Program-made: the position numbers and the translations under genes
From: Acidimicrobiales bacterium
Lineage (GTDB): Bacteria > Actinomycetota > Acidimicrobiia > Acidimicrobiales > Bog-793
DNA: 64,000 nucleotides
Direction of reading: 5' to 3'
Assembly (NCBI GenBank): GCA_035294085.1
Contig: DATGLP010000018.1
Location: 1 to 64,000 of the forward strand
In this document: one piece after another, positions 35,172 through 44,377 of the stretch
How the letters are laid out: each line of letters begins with the position of its first letter
How positions within the stretch are numbered: position 1 is the stretch's first letter
Notes under the pieces: model-generated
Seen by the model: the letters and a program-made list of their open reading frames with translations, nothing else
Told to the model about the DNA's origin: nothing
The model's database searches: none

Positions 35172-37363
35172 GAGCGCGCCGCCCCGGCACGAAAGCGCCG
35201 CAGGCGCAGCGAGTTCGCGACGACGAGGACGCTCGAGGCGGCCATCGCCGCCGCTGCGGCGATCGGGCTCACGACCCGGGCGAGCGCGAGGGGGATCGCC
35301 GCCACGTTGTAGGCGAAGGCCCAGAACAGGTTCGCCCGGATCGTGGCGAGGGTCCGCCTCGAGAGTCGGATGGCGTCGGCGACGGCGCGCACGTCCTTGC
35401 CGACGAGGGTGACGTCGGCGGCCTCGATGGCGACGTCGCTGCCGGTCGAGAGGGCGATGCCGAGGTCGGCCTGGGCGAGCGCCGGGGCGTCGTTCACGCC
35501 GTCGCCGACCATCGCGACGACCTCGCCCGCGTCCTGGAGGCGCGCGATCGCCGCGGCCTTGCCCTCGGGCCCCACCTCGGCGAGCACCCGCTCGACGCCC
35601 AGCTGCGCGGCGACGGCGTGCGCCGCCGGGGCGCTATCGCCGGTGAGCAGCACCGGCGTGAGCCCGAGCCGGCGGAGCTCGTCGAGCGCGTGCCGGCTCG
35701 TCGGCCGCACGCGGTCGGCCAGCGCGAGCAGGCCGGCCGGCACGCCGTCGACGGCGACGGCGACGACCGTGGCACCCTCGGCCTCGAGGCGGGACGCCGC
35801 CTCGGCGAGCGCCTCGGGGCGGCCCTCTCCCTCCCGCTCGAGCAGGCTCGGCCGGCCGACGACGACCGTCCGGCCGTCCACGAGGGCCTCGACGCCGAGC
35901 CCCGCGGTCGCCGCGAACGAGTCGGCGGGCGGGACGTCGCCGAGGCGCTCGCGCCCGTGGGCGGCGATGGCTCGGGCGATGGGGTGCTCGCTCGGGGCCT
36001 CGGCGGCGGCCGCCAGGCGCACGAGCGCCTCCTCGTCGAAGGAGGGCGCCGGCACGACCGCCGAGACGGCCATCGCCCCCTCGGTGAGCGTGCCGGTCTT
36101 GTCGAGGACCACCGTCGTCACCCTGCGGGCCTGCTCGAGGACCTCGGGTCCCTTGAGGAGGATGCCGAGCTCGCTGCCGCGGCCGGTGCCGACGCTGAGC
36201 GCGGTCGGCGTGGCGAGGCCGAGCGCGCACGGGCACGCGACGACGAGGACCGCGACCGCCACGGCGAGGGCCGCCGAGGCCGAGACGCCCCCGAGCAGGA
36301 GCCAGCCGAGGGCACCGAGCGCCGCGAGCGCGACGACGGCCGGCACGAACACCGCCGAGACGCGATCCGCGAGGCGCTGCACGGGGGCCTTCCCCGCCTG
36401 GGCCTGCGCGACGAGGCGGGCGATCTCCGCGAGGGTCGTCGCCGAGCCGACCCGGGTGGCCTCGACGACGAGGCGGCCCGACGTGTTCAGCGTGGCGCCG
36501 GCGACCTCGTCCCCGGGGCCGACCTCGACGGGGACGGCCTCGCCGGTGAGGATCGAGCGGTCGATCGCCGAGGTGCCCGAGACGACGACCCCGTCGGTCG
36601 CAACCTTCTCGCCGGGGCGCACGACGAAGCGGTCGCCGACGGCGAGCTCGGCGATCGGTACGAGGACCTCGCGCCCGGCGCGCAGCACCCTGGCCTGCTT
36701 CGCGCCGAGCTCGAGGAGGCGCCGCACCGCCTCGCTCGCCCGGCGTCTGGCCTTGGCCTCGAGGAGGCGGCCGACCAGGATGAGGGAGGTGATCGCCCCG
36801 GCCGTGTCGAAGTAGACGCTCGCCGGGATGCCCGCCGCGACCACGACGACCGACCAGCTCCACGCCGCCAGCGTGCCGAGCGAGACGAGCGTGTCCATCG
36901 TCGCGACGCCGTGGCGGGCGTTGGCGAGCGCGGCGGCGTGGAAGGGCCAGCCGGCGTAGAAGACGACGAGGGTCGCGAGCGCGAGCGAGACCCACTGCCA
37001 TCCCGGCGGGCGCGCGCCGGGGACCCAGGCGAGCACGGCGAGGGGGACGGTGCCGGCCACGGCCGTCGCGAGGCGCGCGAGGTAGGGGCGGGCGGGGTCC
37101 CCGGTCGTCGCGACCTCGACCGGCGTCGCGCCGTAGCCGGCGGCCTCGACCGCGGCGATGAGGTCGCCGAGCGCGGCGCGCGTCGGGTCGAAGGTGACCG
37201 CGGCGTGCTCGGTCGCGAGGTTGACGCTCGCGCGCACGCCCTCGAGCTTGTTGAGCCGACGCTCGATGCGGGCCGCGCACGACGCGCAGGTCATCCCCGA
37301 GATGGCGAGCTCGACCCGCTGGTCGGCGGTGCGGCTCGGGACGGGGGCGAGCGTGTCGGTCAC
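35168..37363 (-). CDS. copA: Copper-exporting P1B-type ATPase
   Basis: 731 residues. One N-terminal metal-binding domain with GMTCASCAARIERRLNKLEG, then eight predicted helices including the CPC motif in VVACPCALGLATPTALS. The soluble domains contain ILTGEAVPVE (actuator TGE), DKTGTLTEGA (phosphorylated Asp), EHPIARAIAAHGR (SEHP motif) and MVGDGVNDAPALA. It pumps Cu(I) out of the cytoplasm using ATP. GTG start in a GTGA overlap with the copper chaperone gene, and the same overlap with csoR, so all three are translated together. Confidence 0.92.
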   Translation of the reverse strand: MTDTLAPVPSRTADQRVELAISGMTCASCAARIERRLNKLEGVRASVNLATEHAAVTFDPTRAALGDLIAAVEAAGYGATPVEVATTGDPARPYLARLATAVAGTVPLAVLAWVPGARPPGWQWVSLALATLVVFYAGWPFHAAALANARHGVATMDTLVSLGTLAAWSWSVVVVAAGIPASVYFDTAGAITSLILVGRLLEAKARRRASEAVRRLLELGAKQARVLRAGREVLVPIAELAVGDRFVVRPGEKVATDGVVVSGTSAIDRSILTGEAVPVEVGPGDEVAGATLNTSGRLVVEATRVGSATTLAEIARLVAQAQAGKAPVQRLADRVSAVFVPAVVALAALGALGWLLLGGVSASAALAVAVAVLVVACPCALGLATPTALSVGTGRGSELGILLKGPEVLEQARRVTTVVLDKTGTLTEGAMAVSAVVPAPSFDEEALVRLAAAAEAPSEHPIARAIAAHGRERLGDVPPADSFAATAGLGVEALVDGRTVVVGRPSLLEREGEGRPEALAEAASRLEAEGATVVAVAVDGVPAGLLALADRVRPTSRHALDELRRLGLTPVLLTGDSAPAAHAVAAQLGVERVLAEVGPEGKAAAIARLQDAGEVVAMVGDGVNDAPALAQADLGIALSTGSDVAIEAADVTLVGKDVRAVADAIRLSRRTLATIRANLFWAFAYNVAAIPLALARVVSPIAAAAAMAASSVLVVANSLRLRRFRAGAARS

Positions 37364-37563
37364 TCGGCCTTGTAGCCGGCCGCCACGATGGCGGCGCGCA
37401 GCGCCGTGTCGTCGAGGCGGGCGCCGCTCACCGTCACGAGCTTCGCCTCGAGGTCGACCTCCACGCCGTCGACGCCGGCCTCGGCGCGAAGCGCCGACGA
37501 CAGCGCCGCCCGGCAGTGCTCGCAGCTCATCCCGGGGACCCGGTAGGTGATCGTCTCGGCCAT
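37360..37563 (-). CDS. copZ: Copper chaperone CopZ-like heavy-metal-associated domain protein
   Basis: 67 residues, a single HMA ferredoxin-like domain. GMSCEHCRAALSSAL has the M-x-C-x-x-C metal site and VEVDLEAKLVTVSG and AAIVAAGYKAE are the remaining strands. It carries Cu(I) to CopA. ATG at 37563 has a strong GGAGGGAGG; longer in-frame starts run into the operator and are rejected. First gene of the copper operon. Confidence 0.9.
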   Translation of the reverse strand: MAETITYRVPGMSCEHCRAALSSALRAEAGVDGVEVDLEAKLVTVSGARLDDTALRAAIVAAGYKAE

Positions 37564-37584
37564 GGCACCTCCCTCCGCCGCCCA

Positions 37585-37604
37585 AGCATACCCCACCCCC
37601 GTAT
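37585..37604 (-). promoter_or_regulatory. CsoR operator overlapping the copZ promoter
   Basis: The plus strand reads ATACCCCACCCCCGTAT at 37588-37604: ATAC/GTAT ends around a C-tract. This is the pseudo-palindromic form of CsoR sites known upstream of copper operons. The minus-strand -10 candidate TATGCT (37590-37585) overlaps its edge, so bound CsoR would block copZ transcription. Sits 25 bases before the copZ start. Confidence 0.72.
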
Positions 37605-37670
37605 ATGTCGGGCGGGTGCCGCCCGCGGGCGCGCGGGCGGGCATGGCAGCGTGGGCGCGCGTGCAGCCGG

Positions 37671-37676
37671 TAGCGT
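37671..37676 (+). promoter_or_regulatory. -10 element TAGCGT for smc
   Basis: TAGCGT ends 9 bases before the smc GTG at 37686, in line with the leaderless pattern in this window. No -35 match. Confidence 0.45.
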
Positions 37677-37685
37677 GGCGGCGCC

Positions 37686-40600
37686 GTGTACCTCAAGTCG
37701 CTCACCTTGAAGGGCTTCAAGTCCTTCGCCGACCCGACGACGATCGAGCTCGAGCCCGGCATCACGGTCGTCGTCGGCCCGAACGGCTCGGGCAAGTCGA
37801 ACGTCGTCGACGCGGTCGCCTGGGTGCTCGGCGCGCAGGGTCCGCGCGTCGTGCGCTCGGCGCGCATGGACGACGTCATCTTCGCCGGCAGCGCGAAGCG
37901 GCCCGCGCTCGGGCGGGCCGAGGTCTCGCTCACGATCGACAACGCCTCGCGCCGCCTGCCGATCGACTTCACCGAGGTCACCGTGACCCGCACGCTGTTT
38001 CGCAGCGGCGAGAGCGAGTACGCGATCAACGGCGTGCCGTGCCGCCTCCTCGACGTCCAGGAGCTCTTCTCGGACACCGGCGTGGGCCGCCAGCAGCACG
38101 TGATCGTCGGCCAGGGCCAGCTCGACGCCGTGCTGCAGGCTCGGCCGGAGGAGCGCAGGATGGTGATCGAGGAGGCGGCCGGCGTCCTCAAGTACCGCCG
38201 CCGGCGCGAGCGCGCCGAGCGGCGCCTCGAGGCGAGCGAGGCCTCCCTCGCGAGGGTGCAGGACCTCCTCCGCGAGGTCCGGCGCCAGCTGAAGCCGCTC
38301 GAGCGCCAGGCCGAGGCGGCCCGCCGTCACGACGAGCTCGCCGCCGAGCTGCGAGCGCTGCGGGTCCACCTCGCGGGCCGGGAGCTCCTCGAGCTCGCCG
38401 GGCGCCTCGAGGCGGCGCGCGCCGAGGCCGACGAGACGGCGGCCGAGCTCGAGCGCACCGAGGGCGAGCTCGAGGCGCTCGAGGCGCGGCTCGCGACGCT
38501 CGAGGACGCCCTCGCCGAGGGCGACGTCGACGAGACGTCCGCCCTCCTCGCGCGCCTCGACCGCCTCGGCGAGCGCGCCCGGGGGCTCGCGGCGCTCGCG
38601 ACGGAGCGACGACGCGCCCTCGCCGCGCTCTCGCGGGCCTACGAGGACGCCGGTGGGCTGCGCGACCTCGAGGCCGAGCTCGCGGCGGTGCGCGCCGAGC
38701 TCGTGCAGGTGGAGGCGGACGCCGCCTCGCTCGAGCCGGAGTGGCAGGACCTCGGCCGCCAGGAGGCCGCGCTCGCCGAGGCGCTCGAGGCGCACCGCCT
38801 CGCCGAGGCCGAGGCGGGGGACCTCTCGACCGGGGAGACGGCCGCCCGGCGCGCCGCGGCGTCGGAGCTGCGCGCCGAGCTGGCGGGCCTGCGGGAGGCC
38901 CAGGCGCGTACGGCCGAACGCGCCGGCGCGCTCGCGGCCCGGGCCGACGAGCTCGCCGGGCTCGCCGAGGCGGCTCGCGCCGCGCTCGAGGCGCTTGCTC
39001 CCGAGCTCGACCGGGCGGTGGCCGCCGAGCGCGAGGCGTCGGCGCAGGAGGCGAGCGCCGCGGCCGGCGAGCTCGAGGCGGCGGCGGCGCTGCGCGGCGC
39101 CGACGAGGAGCGCCTCGCGACCCGGGGCCGCGTCGAGGCGCTCGAGCAGGCGCTCGCCGAGGCGCACGCCCGCGCCGGCCTCGCGCGCCTGGCCGACGCG
39201 CCGGGCGTCCTCGGCACGCTCGTCGACCTCGTCGAGGTCGACGAGCGGGCGCTGCACGCCTTCGAGGCGGCCGCCGAGGGGGTGCTCGACGCCGTCGTGG
39301 TGCGCGACGCGTCGGCGGCTCGAGCCGCCCTTGAGCGCCTCCGATCGACCGGCGCGAGCGGCGCCGTCGTGCCCCTCGGCGGCCTGGCGGCGCGCCGGGC
39401 CCCGGCCGGGCCGCCCCCGCCGGGCACCGTCGCGCTGCGCGGGCTCGTGCGTGGCGGCGACCCGGCGCTCGAGGCGCTCCTCGACGAGCTCCTCGCCGGC
39501 GTGTGCCTGTGCGACGCGGGCTTCGCGGCCGCGCTCGAGGTGGCGGGGCGCGCGCCGACGTGGACGGTGGTGACCTCGGAGGGGGACCGGTTCTCGCCGC
39601 TCGGCTGGCGGGTCGGGGCGGGTAGCGCCGGCGCGACGCGCGCCGCGCTCGAGGCGGCGCGACGGCGTCTCGAGGCCGCGACCGGGCGGGCGCGCGAGGC
39701 CGCGGCGGCGCACGAGCGGGCGAGGGAGCGGCTCGAGCGGGCACGCCGGGCGGCGAGCGAGGCGACCCGCCACCTCGACCGGCTCGCCGCGGAGCAGCGC
39801 CGCCACCTCGAGGCGCTCGAGCGCTCGGGAGAGCTCCTCGCCGCGGTGCGCGCCGAGGAGGAGGCCGCCCGGGCGGCGCAACGCTCCGGCGAGGAGGCCG
39901 TCGCGGCGCTCTCGGGGCGCCTCGCCGAGGCCGAGCGCGGCCTCGCCGAGCTCGAGGGGCTCGAGGAGGCCCGGCTCGCCAGGGCGCGCCAGGCCGCCGA
40001 GGCACGGCGCGCGCTCGACGCCCGGGTGCGTGCCCTCGGCGCCCTCCGACGGGACCTCGAGGTGCGCGCCGCGGCGCTCGAGGAGCGCCGCTCGCTGCTT
40101 CGAGCGCGCGAGGCGGCCTGCGTGGGTCAGCTCGCCGAGCGCTCGGCCGAGCGCGAGCGGGCCGCGGCTCGCCGCGACGAGCACCGGCGCGACGATGCAC
40201 GCCTCGCCGCCCTGCTCTCGTCGCTCGACGCCCTCGAGGCGCGCGCCGGGGCGGCGCGCGCCGTCCTGGCGGAGCGCCACGAGGCCGCCGTCGCCGCCCT
40301 CGCGGCCCGCCGCCAGCGTCTCGCCGACCTGCGCGCCGAGCGGGCGCGCCTCGAGGCGGCGCTCGCGACGGCGCGCGCGCGTCGTCAGCGCCTCGAGGTC
40401 GAGCAGACCGAGGCCCGGGTGCGGCGGGAGGCGGCCGTCGAGACGCTGCGGCGCGAGCTCGGCGTCGAGCCGGACGACGCGCTCGCGGCGCCCTGCCCCG
40501 AGCTCCCCGAGGGCACGGACGCCCCGGGTCGCTGCCGGGCGCTCGAGGCCGCGCTCGCCGCCCTCGGGCCGGTGAACCCGCTCGCCGCCGAGGAGCTCGC

Positions 40601-41201
40601 CGCGCTGGGCGAGCGCCACGCCTTCCTCGAGTCCCAGCTCGAGGACGTCCGGCGGGCGCGACGCGAGCTGAACGAGGTCATCGCGGCGATCGACGCCGAG
40701 ATCGTCGAGGCCTTCGCCGCCGCCTACCGTGACGTCGAGGCGAACTTCGCCGCGCTCGTCTCGACGCTCTTCCCGGGCGGGACCGGCCGGGTGCACCTCA
40801 CGAGCCCCGAGGACCTCCTGTCGACCGGCGTCGAGCTCGAGGTCCGCCCGGCTGGGCGGACGGTGCGCCGGCTGTCGCTGCTGTCGGGCGGGGAGCGCTC
40901 GCTCGCCGCGCTCGCCTTCCTCTTCGCCGTCTTCCGGAGCCGGCCCTCCCCCTTCTACCTCCTGGACGAGGTCGAGGCCGCGCTCGACGACGTCAACCTG
41001 GCGCGCTTCCTCGCGCTGCTCGAGGAGTTCCGCGCCGAGGCGCAGCTCGTCATCGTGAGCCACCAGAAGAAGACCATGGAGATCGCCGACGCCCTCTTCG
41101 GCGTCTCGATGCAGCCGGGCGGGTCGACGAAGGTGGTGAGCGAGCGGCTGCGGCGCCCGAGGGGCGCGCCCGAGGTCCTCGAGCAGGCGGAGGTCTCGTG
41201 A
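37686..41201 (+). CDS. smc: Chromosome segregation protein SMC
   Basis: 1171 residues. MYLKSLTLKGFKSFADPT and VVGPNGSGKSNVVDAVAWVLG form the N-terminal ATPase half; long Ala/Glu/Arg coiled coils follow to about residue 480 and from about 660. The hinge lies between, around LADAPGVLGTLVDLVEVDERAL to VTSEGDRFSPLGW. The C-terminal half has LLSGGERSLAALAFLFAVF and YLLDEVEAALDDVNL. SMC with ScpAB compacts and separates chromosomes. The linear GTG start is supported by the upstream TAGCGT. Followed by ftsY with a GTGA overlap. Confidence 0.96.
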   Translation: MYLKSLTLKGFKSFADPTTIELEPGITVVVGPNGSGKSNVVDAVAWVLGAQGPRVVRSARMDDVIFAGSAKRPALGRAEVSLTIDNASRRLPIDFTEVTVTRTLFRSGESEYAINGVPCRLLDVQELFSDTGVGRQQHVIVGQGQLDAVLQARPEERRMVIEEAAGVLKYRRRRERAERRLEASEASLARVQDLLREVRRQLKPLERQAEAARRHDELAAELRALRVHLAGRELLELAGRLEAARAEADETAAELERTEGELEALEARLATLEDALAEGDVDETSALLARLDRLGERARGLAALATERRRALAALSRAYEDAGGLRDLEAELAAVRAELVQVEADAASLEPEWQDLGRQEAALAEALEAHRLAEAEAGDLSTGETAARRAAASELRAELAGLREAQARTAERAGALAARADELAGLAEAARAALEALAPELDRAVAAEREASAQEASAAAGELEAAAALRGADEERLATRGRVEALEQALAEAHARAGLARLADAPGVLGTLVDLVEVDERALHAFEAAAEGVLDAVVVRDASAARAALERLRSTGASGAVVPLGGLAARRAPAGPPPPGTVALRGLVRGGDPALEALLDELLAGVCLCDAGFAAALEVAGRAPTWTVVTSEGDRFSPLGWRVGAGSAGATRAALEAARRRLEAATGRAREAAAAHERARERLERARRAASEATRHLDRLAAEQRRHLEALERSGELLAAVRAEEEAARAAQRSGEEAVAALSGRLAEAERGLAELEGLEEARLARARQAAEARRALDARVRALGALRRDLEVRAAALEERRSLLRAREAACVGQLAERSAERERAAARRDEHRRDDARLAALLSSLDALEARAGAARAVLAERHEAAVAALAARRQRLADLRAERARLEAALATARARRQRLEVEQTEARVRREAAVETLRRELGVEPDDALAAPCPELPEGTDAPGRCRALEAALAALGPVNPLAAEELAALGERHAFLESQLEDVRRARRELNEVIAAIDAEIVEAFAAAYRDVEANFAALVSTLFPGGTGRVHLTSPEDLLSTGVELEVRPAGRTVRRLSLLSGGERSLAALAFLFAVFRSRPSPFYLLDEVEAALDDVNLARFLALLEEFRAEAQLVIVSHQKKTMEIADALFGVSMQPGGSTKVVSERLRRPRGAPEVLEQAEVS

Positions 41202-42244
41202 CGATCCTCGTCATCGCGATCGTCCTCGCCGTCCTCGTCGTCCTCGCCGCGACCGGCGGGGTCGTCGCGCTGCGCCGGCGCCGGCCCCGGGCAGCGCCAG
41301 CGCCGCCTGGCCCGCCGGCGCCGCCAGCCGAGGTGGCCGCTGGCGAGCCGCCGCGGCTCGCCGAGCGGGTCGGCGCGGCTCGCCAGGCGCTCGGCGCCTC
41401 GCTCGCCGCGCTCCGCCGGCGCGAGCGCGTCGACGAGGCGGCCTTCGCGGAGCTCGAGGAGGCGCTCATCCTGGCGGACGTCGGCCTCCCGACGACGAGG
41501 CGCCTGCTCGACCGCCTGCGCGAAGCGGTGCGCGCCGGCCGGGTCGGCGCGGAGCCGAAGGCCCTCCTCGACGCGCTGCGCGAGGAGGTGGTGGCCCTCT
41601 TCGCGGGCGAGGACCGCTCGCTGTCGCTCGAGGGCGCGCCCGCGGTGTGGCTGTTCGTCGGCGTGAACGGCGCGGGGAAGACGACGTCGATCGGCAAGGT
41701 CGCGGCGCGCCTCGCACGTTCCGGGCGCTCGGTCGTGCTCGCGGCCGGCGACACGTTCCGCGCCGCGGCGGGGGATCAGCTGACCCTGTGGTCGGAGCGG
41801 ACCTCGAGCGAGATCGTGCGGGGGGCCGACGGGGCGGATCCCTCCTCGGTGATCTTCGACGCGATCCAGCACGCGGCGGCCCGCGGCGCCGACGTCGTCC
41901 TCGCAGACACGGCCGGCCGCCTCCACACGAAGGTCAACCTCATGGAGGAGCTGCGCAAGGTGCGCCGGGTAGCCGACCGCCCGCCCGGCAAGGTGTCCGA
42001 GGTCCTCCTCGTCATCGACGCCACGACCGGCCAGAACGGCCTGGCCCAGGCGCGCGAGTTCAGCGAGGCGGTCGGGGTGACCGGCGTCGTCCTCACGAAG
42101 CTCGACGGCTCGGCGAAGGGCGGGATCGTGCTCGCGATCCGCGCCGAGCTCGGCATCCCGATCAAGCTCGTCGGCCTCGGCGAGCGAGCCGAGGACCTCG
42201 TCGACTTCGACCCCGGCGAGTTCGCCGCCGCGCTCCTCGGCTGA
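41198..42244 (+). CDS. ftsY: Signal recognition particle receptor FtsY
   Basis: 348 residues. A single N-terminal membrane helix (ILVIAIVLAVLVVLAATGG) with a basic anchor replaces the long acidic A domain, as in many actinobacteria. Then the NG domain: LILADVGLPTTRRLL, LFVGVNGAGKTTSIGKVAARL, LAAGDTFRAAAGDQL, VVLADTAGRLHTKVNLMEEL, LTKLDGSAKGG and VGLGERAEDLVDFDP. It docks SRP-ribosome complexes at the membrane together with Ffh, encoded next. Confidence 0.95.
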   Translation: MTILVIAIVLAVLVVLAATGGVVALRRRRPRAAPAPPGPPAPPAEVAAGEPPRLAERVGAARQALGASLAALRRRERVDEAAFAELEEALILADVGLPTTRRLLDRLREAVRAGRVGAEPKALLDALREEVVALFAGEDRSLSLEGAPAVWLFVGVNGAGKTTSIGKVAARLARSGRSVVLAAGDTFRAAAGDQLTLWSERTSSEIVRGADGADPSSVIFDAIQHAAARGADVVLADTAGRLHTKVNLMEELRKVRRVADRPPGKVSEVLLVIDATTGQNGLAQAREFSEAVGVTGVVLTKLDGSAKGGIVLAIRAELGIPIKLVGLGERAEDLVDFDPGEFAAALLG

Positions 42245-42273
42245 GGCACAGCGGCCCCTGGTCGAGCGCCGGG

Positions 42274-42279
42274 TAACCT
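42274..42279 (+). promoter_or_regulatory. -10 element TAACCT for ffh
   Basis: TAACCT ends 9 bases before the ffh ATG at 42289, suggesting a leaderless transcript starting within the ftsY-ffh gap. No -35 is visible. Confidence 0.45.
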
Positions 42280-42288
42280 GTCCCTCGC

Positions 42289-43653
42289 ATGTTCGAGACC
42301 CTCGCCGATCGCTTCGACCAGATCTTCACGCGCCTTCGGGGCCGCGGCCGGCTCGCCGCGGCCGACGTGGACGAGGCGCTGCGCGAGATTCGGGTCGCCC
42401 TCCTCGAGGCGGACGTCCACCTCGACGTCGTGCGCGACCTCGTCGCCGCGATCCGCGAGCGCTGCACGGGGGCGGAGCTCTCGAAGAGCCTGAGCCCGGC
42501 CCAGCAGGTGGTGAAGGTCGTCAACGAGGAGCTCACCGCCGTCCTCGGCGGCGAGGCCTTCCGCCTCACCTTCGCCTCGCGTCCGCCGACGGTGATCCTG
42601 CTCGCCGGCCTCCAGGGGTCGGGCAAGACGACGGCCGCCGCCAAGCTCGCTCGTTACCTGCGCCAGCAGGGCCGGCACCCGCTGCTCGTCGGCGCCGACC
42701 TCCAGCGGCCGGCCGCCGTCGAGCAGCTGCGCGTCCTCGGTCGCGACGCGGGCGCGGCGGTGTTCAGCGAGCCGAGCGACCCCGTCACGGTCGCGCGCCG
42801 GGGGGTCGCGGAGGCAGAGCGCGTCGGCCGCGACGTCGTGGTCATCGACACCGCGGGCCGGCTCGCCGTCGACGAGGCGCTCATGGACGAGGTGCGGCGC
42901 GTCGCCGAGGCGGTTCGCCCCCACTACCGCTTCCTCGTGCTCGACGCCATGGCCGGCCAGGACGCCCTGCGCACCGCCATCGCCTTCCACGAGTCCCTCG
43001 ACCTCGACGGGGTCATCCTCACGAAGCTCGACGGCGACGCGCGCGGCGGCGCCGCCCTCTCGGTGAAGAAGGTGCTCGGCCGTCCGATCGCCTTCGTCTC
43101 GACCGGCGAGAAGGTCGCGGACTTCGAGCAGTTCCACCCCGACCGCATGGCGAGCCGCATCCTCGGGATGGGGGACGTGCTGACCCTCATCGAGCGCGCC
43201 GAGCGTGCCTACGACGCGCAGGTCACGGCCCGCGCCATGGAGCGCCTGCAGGCCGGGCGCTTCACCCTCGACGACTTCCACGAGCAGCTCCAGCAGATGA
43301 AGCGGCTCGGTCCCCTGAAGAGCGTGATCGGGATGCTCCCCGGGCTGCCGAAGGAGCTGAAGGACGCGCCGATCGACGATCGCGACGTGACGCGCGTCGA
43401 GGCGATCATCCGCTCGATGACGCCCGAGGAGCGCGACGACCCGACGATCATCAACGGCTCGCGCCGGGCGCGCATCGCGGCAGGCAGCGGGACGACGGCG
43501 ACCGACGTGAACAACCTCCTGCGCCAGTTCAAGGAGATGCAGCGGCTCATGCGCTCCTCGGGCCTCGCCGGGCTGGCGCGAGGCGGGAGGCGCGGCGCCA
43601 AGCGCAAGAAGGGCGGGCGGACGAGCGCCTCGCTGAAGGGCGCCGGGCGCTGA
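42289..43653 (+). CDS. ffh: Signal recognition particle protein Ffh
   Basis: 454 residues. MFETLADRFDQIFTRLRGRGRL starts the N domain; LLAGLQGSGKTTAAAKLARYL, VGADLQRPAAVEQL, VVIDTAGRLAVDEALMDEV and LTKLDGDARGGAALS are the GTPase motifs. The Met-rich M domain (FHEQLQQMKRLGPLKSVIGMLPG, MQRLMRSSG) binds signal peptides and 4.5S RNA. Works with FtsY for co-translational membrane targeting. Confidence 0.97.
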   Translation: MFETLADRFDQIFTRLRGRGRLAAADVDEALREIRVALLEADVHLDVVRDLVAAIRERCTGAELSKSLSPAQQVVKVVNEELTAVLGGEAFRLTFASRPPTVILLAGLQGSGKTTAAAKLARYLRQQGRHPLLVGADLQRPAAVEQLRVLGRDAGAAVFSEPSDPVTVARRGVAEAERVGRDVVVIDTAGRLAVDEALMDEVRRVAEAVRPHYRFLVLDAMAGQDALRTAIAFHESLDLDGVILTKLDGDARGGAALSVKKVLGRPIAFVSTGEKVADFEQFHPDRMASRILGMGDVLTLIERAERAYDAQVTARAMERLQAGRFTLDDFHEQLQQMKRLGPLKSVIGMLPGLPKELKDAPIDDRDVTRVEAIIRSMTPEERDDPTIINGSRRARIAAGSGTTATDVNNLLRQFKEMQRLMRSSGLAGLARGGRRGAKRKKGGRTSASLKGAGR

Positions 43654-43695
43654 GGCCGGGCGCGGACGAAGACCGGGAGACAGAAAGGACGCCAG

Positions 43696-44010
43696 GTGGC
43701 CGTGAAGCTCCGCCTCATGCGGATGGGCAAGACCAAGCAGCCGACCTATCGCATCGTCGCAGCCGACAGCCGCTCCCCGAGAGACGGTCGCTTCATCGAG
43801 ATCGTGGGCACCTACGCGCCGCGCGCGGAACCGTCGGCGATCGACGTCGACTCGACGAAGGCGCTCGCCTGGCTCGCCAAGGGCGCGCAGCCGACGGACA
43901 CGGTGCGCAGGCTGCTCGAGATCGCAGGCGTGTGGGGAGAGTTCACGGCGCGCCGCCGCCCGGGGACGGCGTCGACCGAGGTCTCGCACGCTCCGGACGT
44001 TGGGCGGTGA
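43696..44010 (+). CDS. rpsP: 30S ribosomal protein S16
   Basis: 104 residues. AVKLRLMRMGKTKQPTYRIVAADSRSPRDGRFIEIVGTY is unmistakable S16; the tail RRRPGTASTEVSHAPDVGR is a loose extension. GTG start with AAAGGA upstream. Normally begins the rpsP-khpA-rimM-trmD-rplS operon; here the operon continues only to khpA before the island. Confidence 0.95.
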   Translation: MAVKLRLMRMGKTKQPTYRIVAADSRSPRDGRFIEIVGTYAPRAEPSAIDVDSTKALAWLAKGAQPTDTVRRLLEIAGVWGEFTARRRPGTASTEVSHAPDVGR

Positions 44011-44020
44011 GGGACGGCCG

Positions 44021-44377
44021 ATGAGCGACGACGCAACCCTCGGCGAGGGTCGGGCCAACGCGACCTTCGAGGAGCCGGACTTCTCCGGGCTCGCGGCGCA
44101 CGACGAGCTGGACGAGGACGCGGGGAACCGCCTCGCCGGTGGGACCGCACGCTCGGTGCTCGAGCACGTGGCCCGGTCGATCGTCGACGAGCCCGACGCG
44201 GTCGTCGTCGAGGTCGAGGAGGCGCGCGGGGGCCTCAGGCTCTCGCTCCACGTCGCCCCCTCCGACATGGGGCGGATCATCGGCAAGCGCGGCCGGGTCG
44301 CGCAGGCGATGCGCGCCCTCGTGCGCGCGGCGGCGTCGCGCGAGGGGACGGACGCGACCGTCGACATCGTCGACTAG
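44021..44377 (+). CDS. khpA: KH-domain RNA-binding protein KhpA
   Basis: 118 residues. The KH domain occupies the C-terminal part: RSVLEHVARSIVDEPDAVVVEV, then LHVAPSDMGRIIGKRGRVAQAMRALVRAAAS with the GRIIGKRG RNA-binding loop. Typical KhpA is about 76-80 residues; here an acidic ~40-residue N-terminal extension (TFEEPDFSGLAAHDELDEDA) precedes it. It binds RNA, usually with KhpB, affecting cell division and translation. 10 bases after rpsP. Confidence 0.85.
   Translation: MSDDATLGEGRANATFEEPDFSGLAAHDELDEDAGNRLAGGTARSVLEHVARSIVDEPDAVVVEVEEARGGLRLSLHVAPSDMGRIIGKRGRVAQAMRALVRAAASREGTDATVDIVD

Noticed and set aside
37564-37644. Longer CopZ start upstream of ATG 37563
   Set aside because: It would translate through the CsoR operator and promoter; the ATG has a strong Shine-Dalgarno and starts the HMA fold exactly.
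37527-41063. A long minus-strand frame antisense to smc
   Set aside because: Covers the smc coiled coils in antisense; Leu/Glu/Arg-rich text without motifs.
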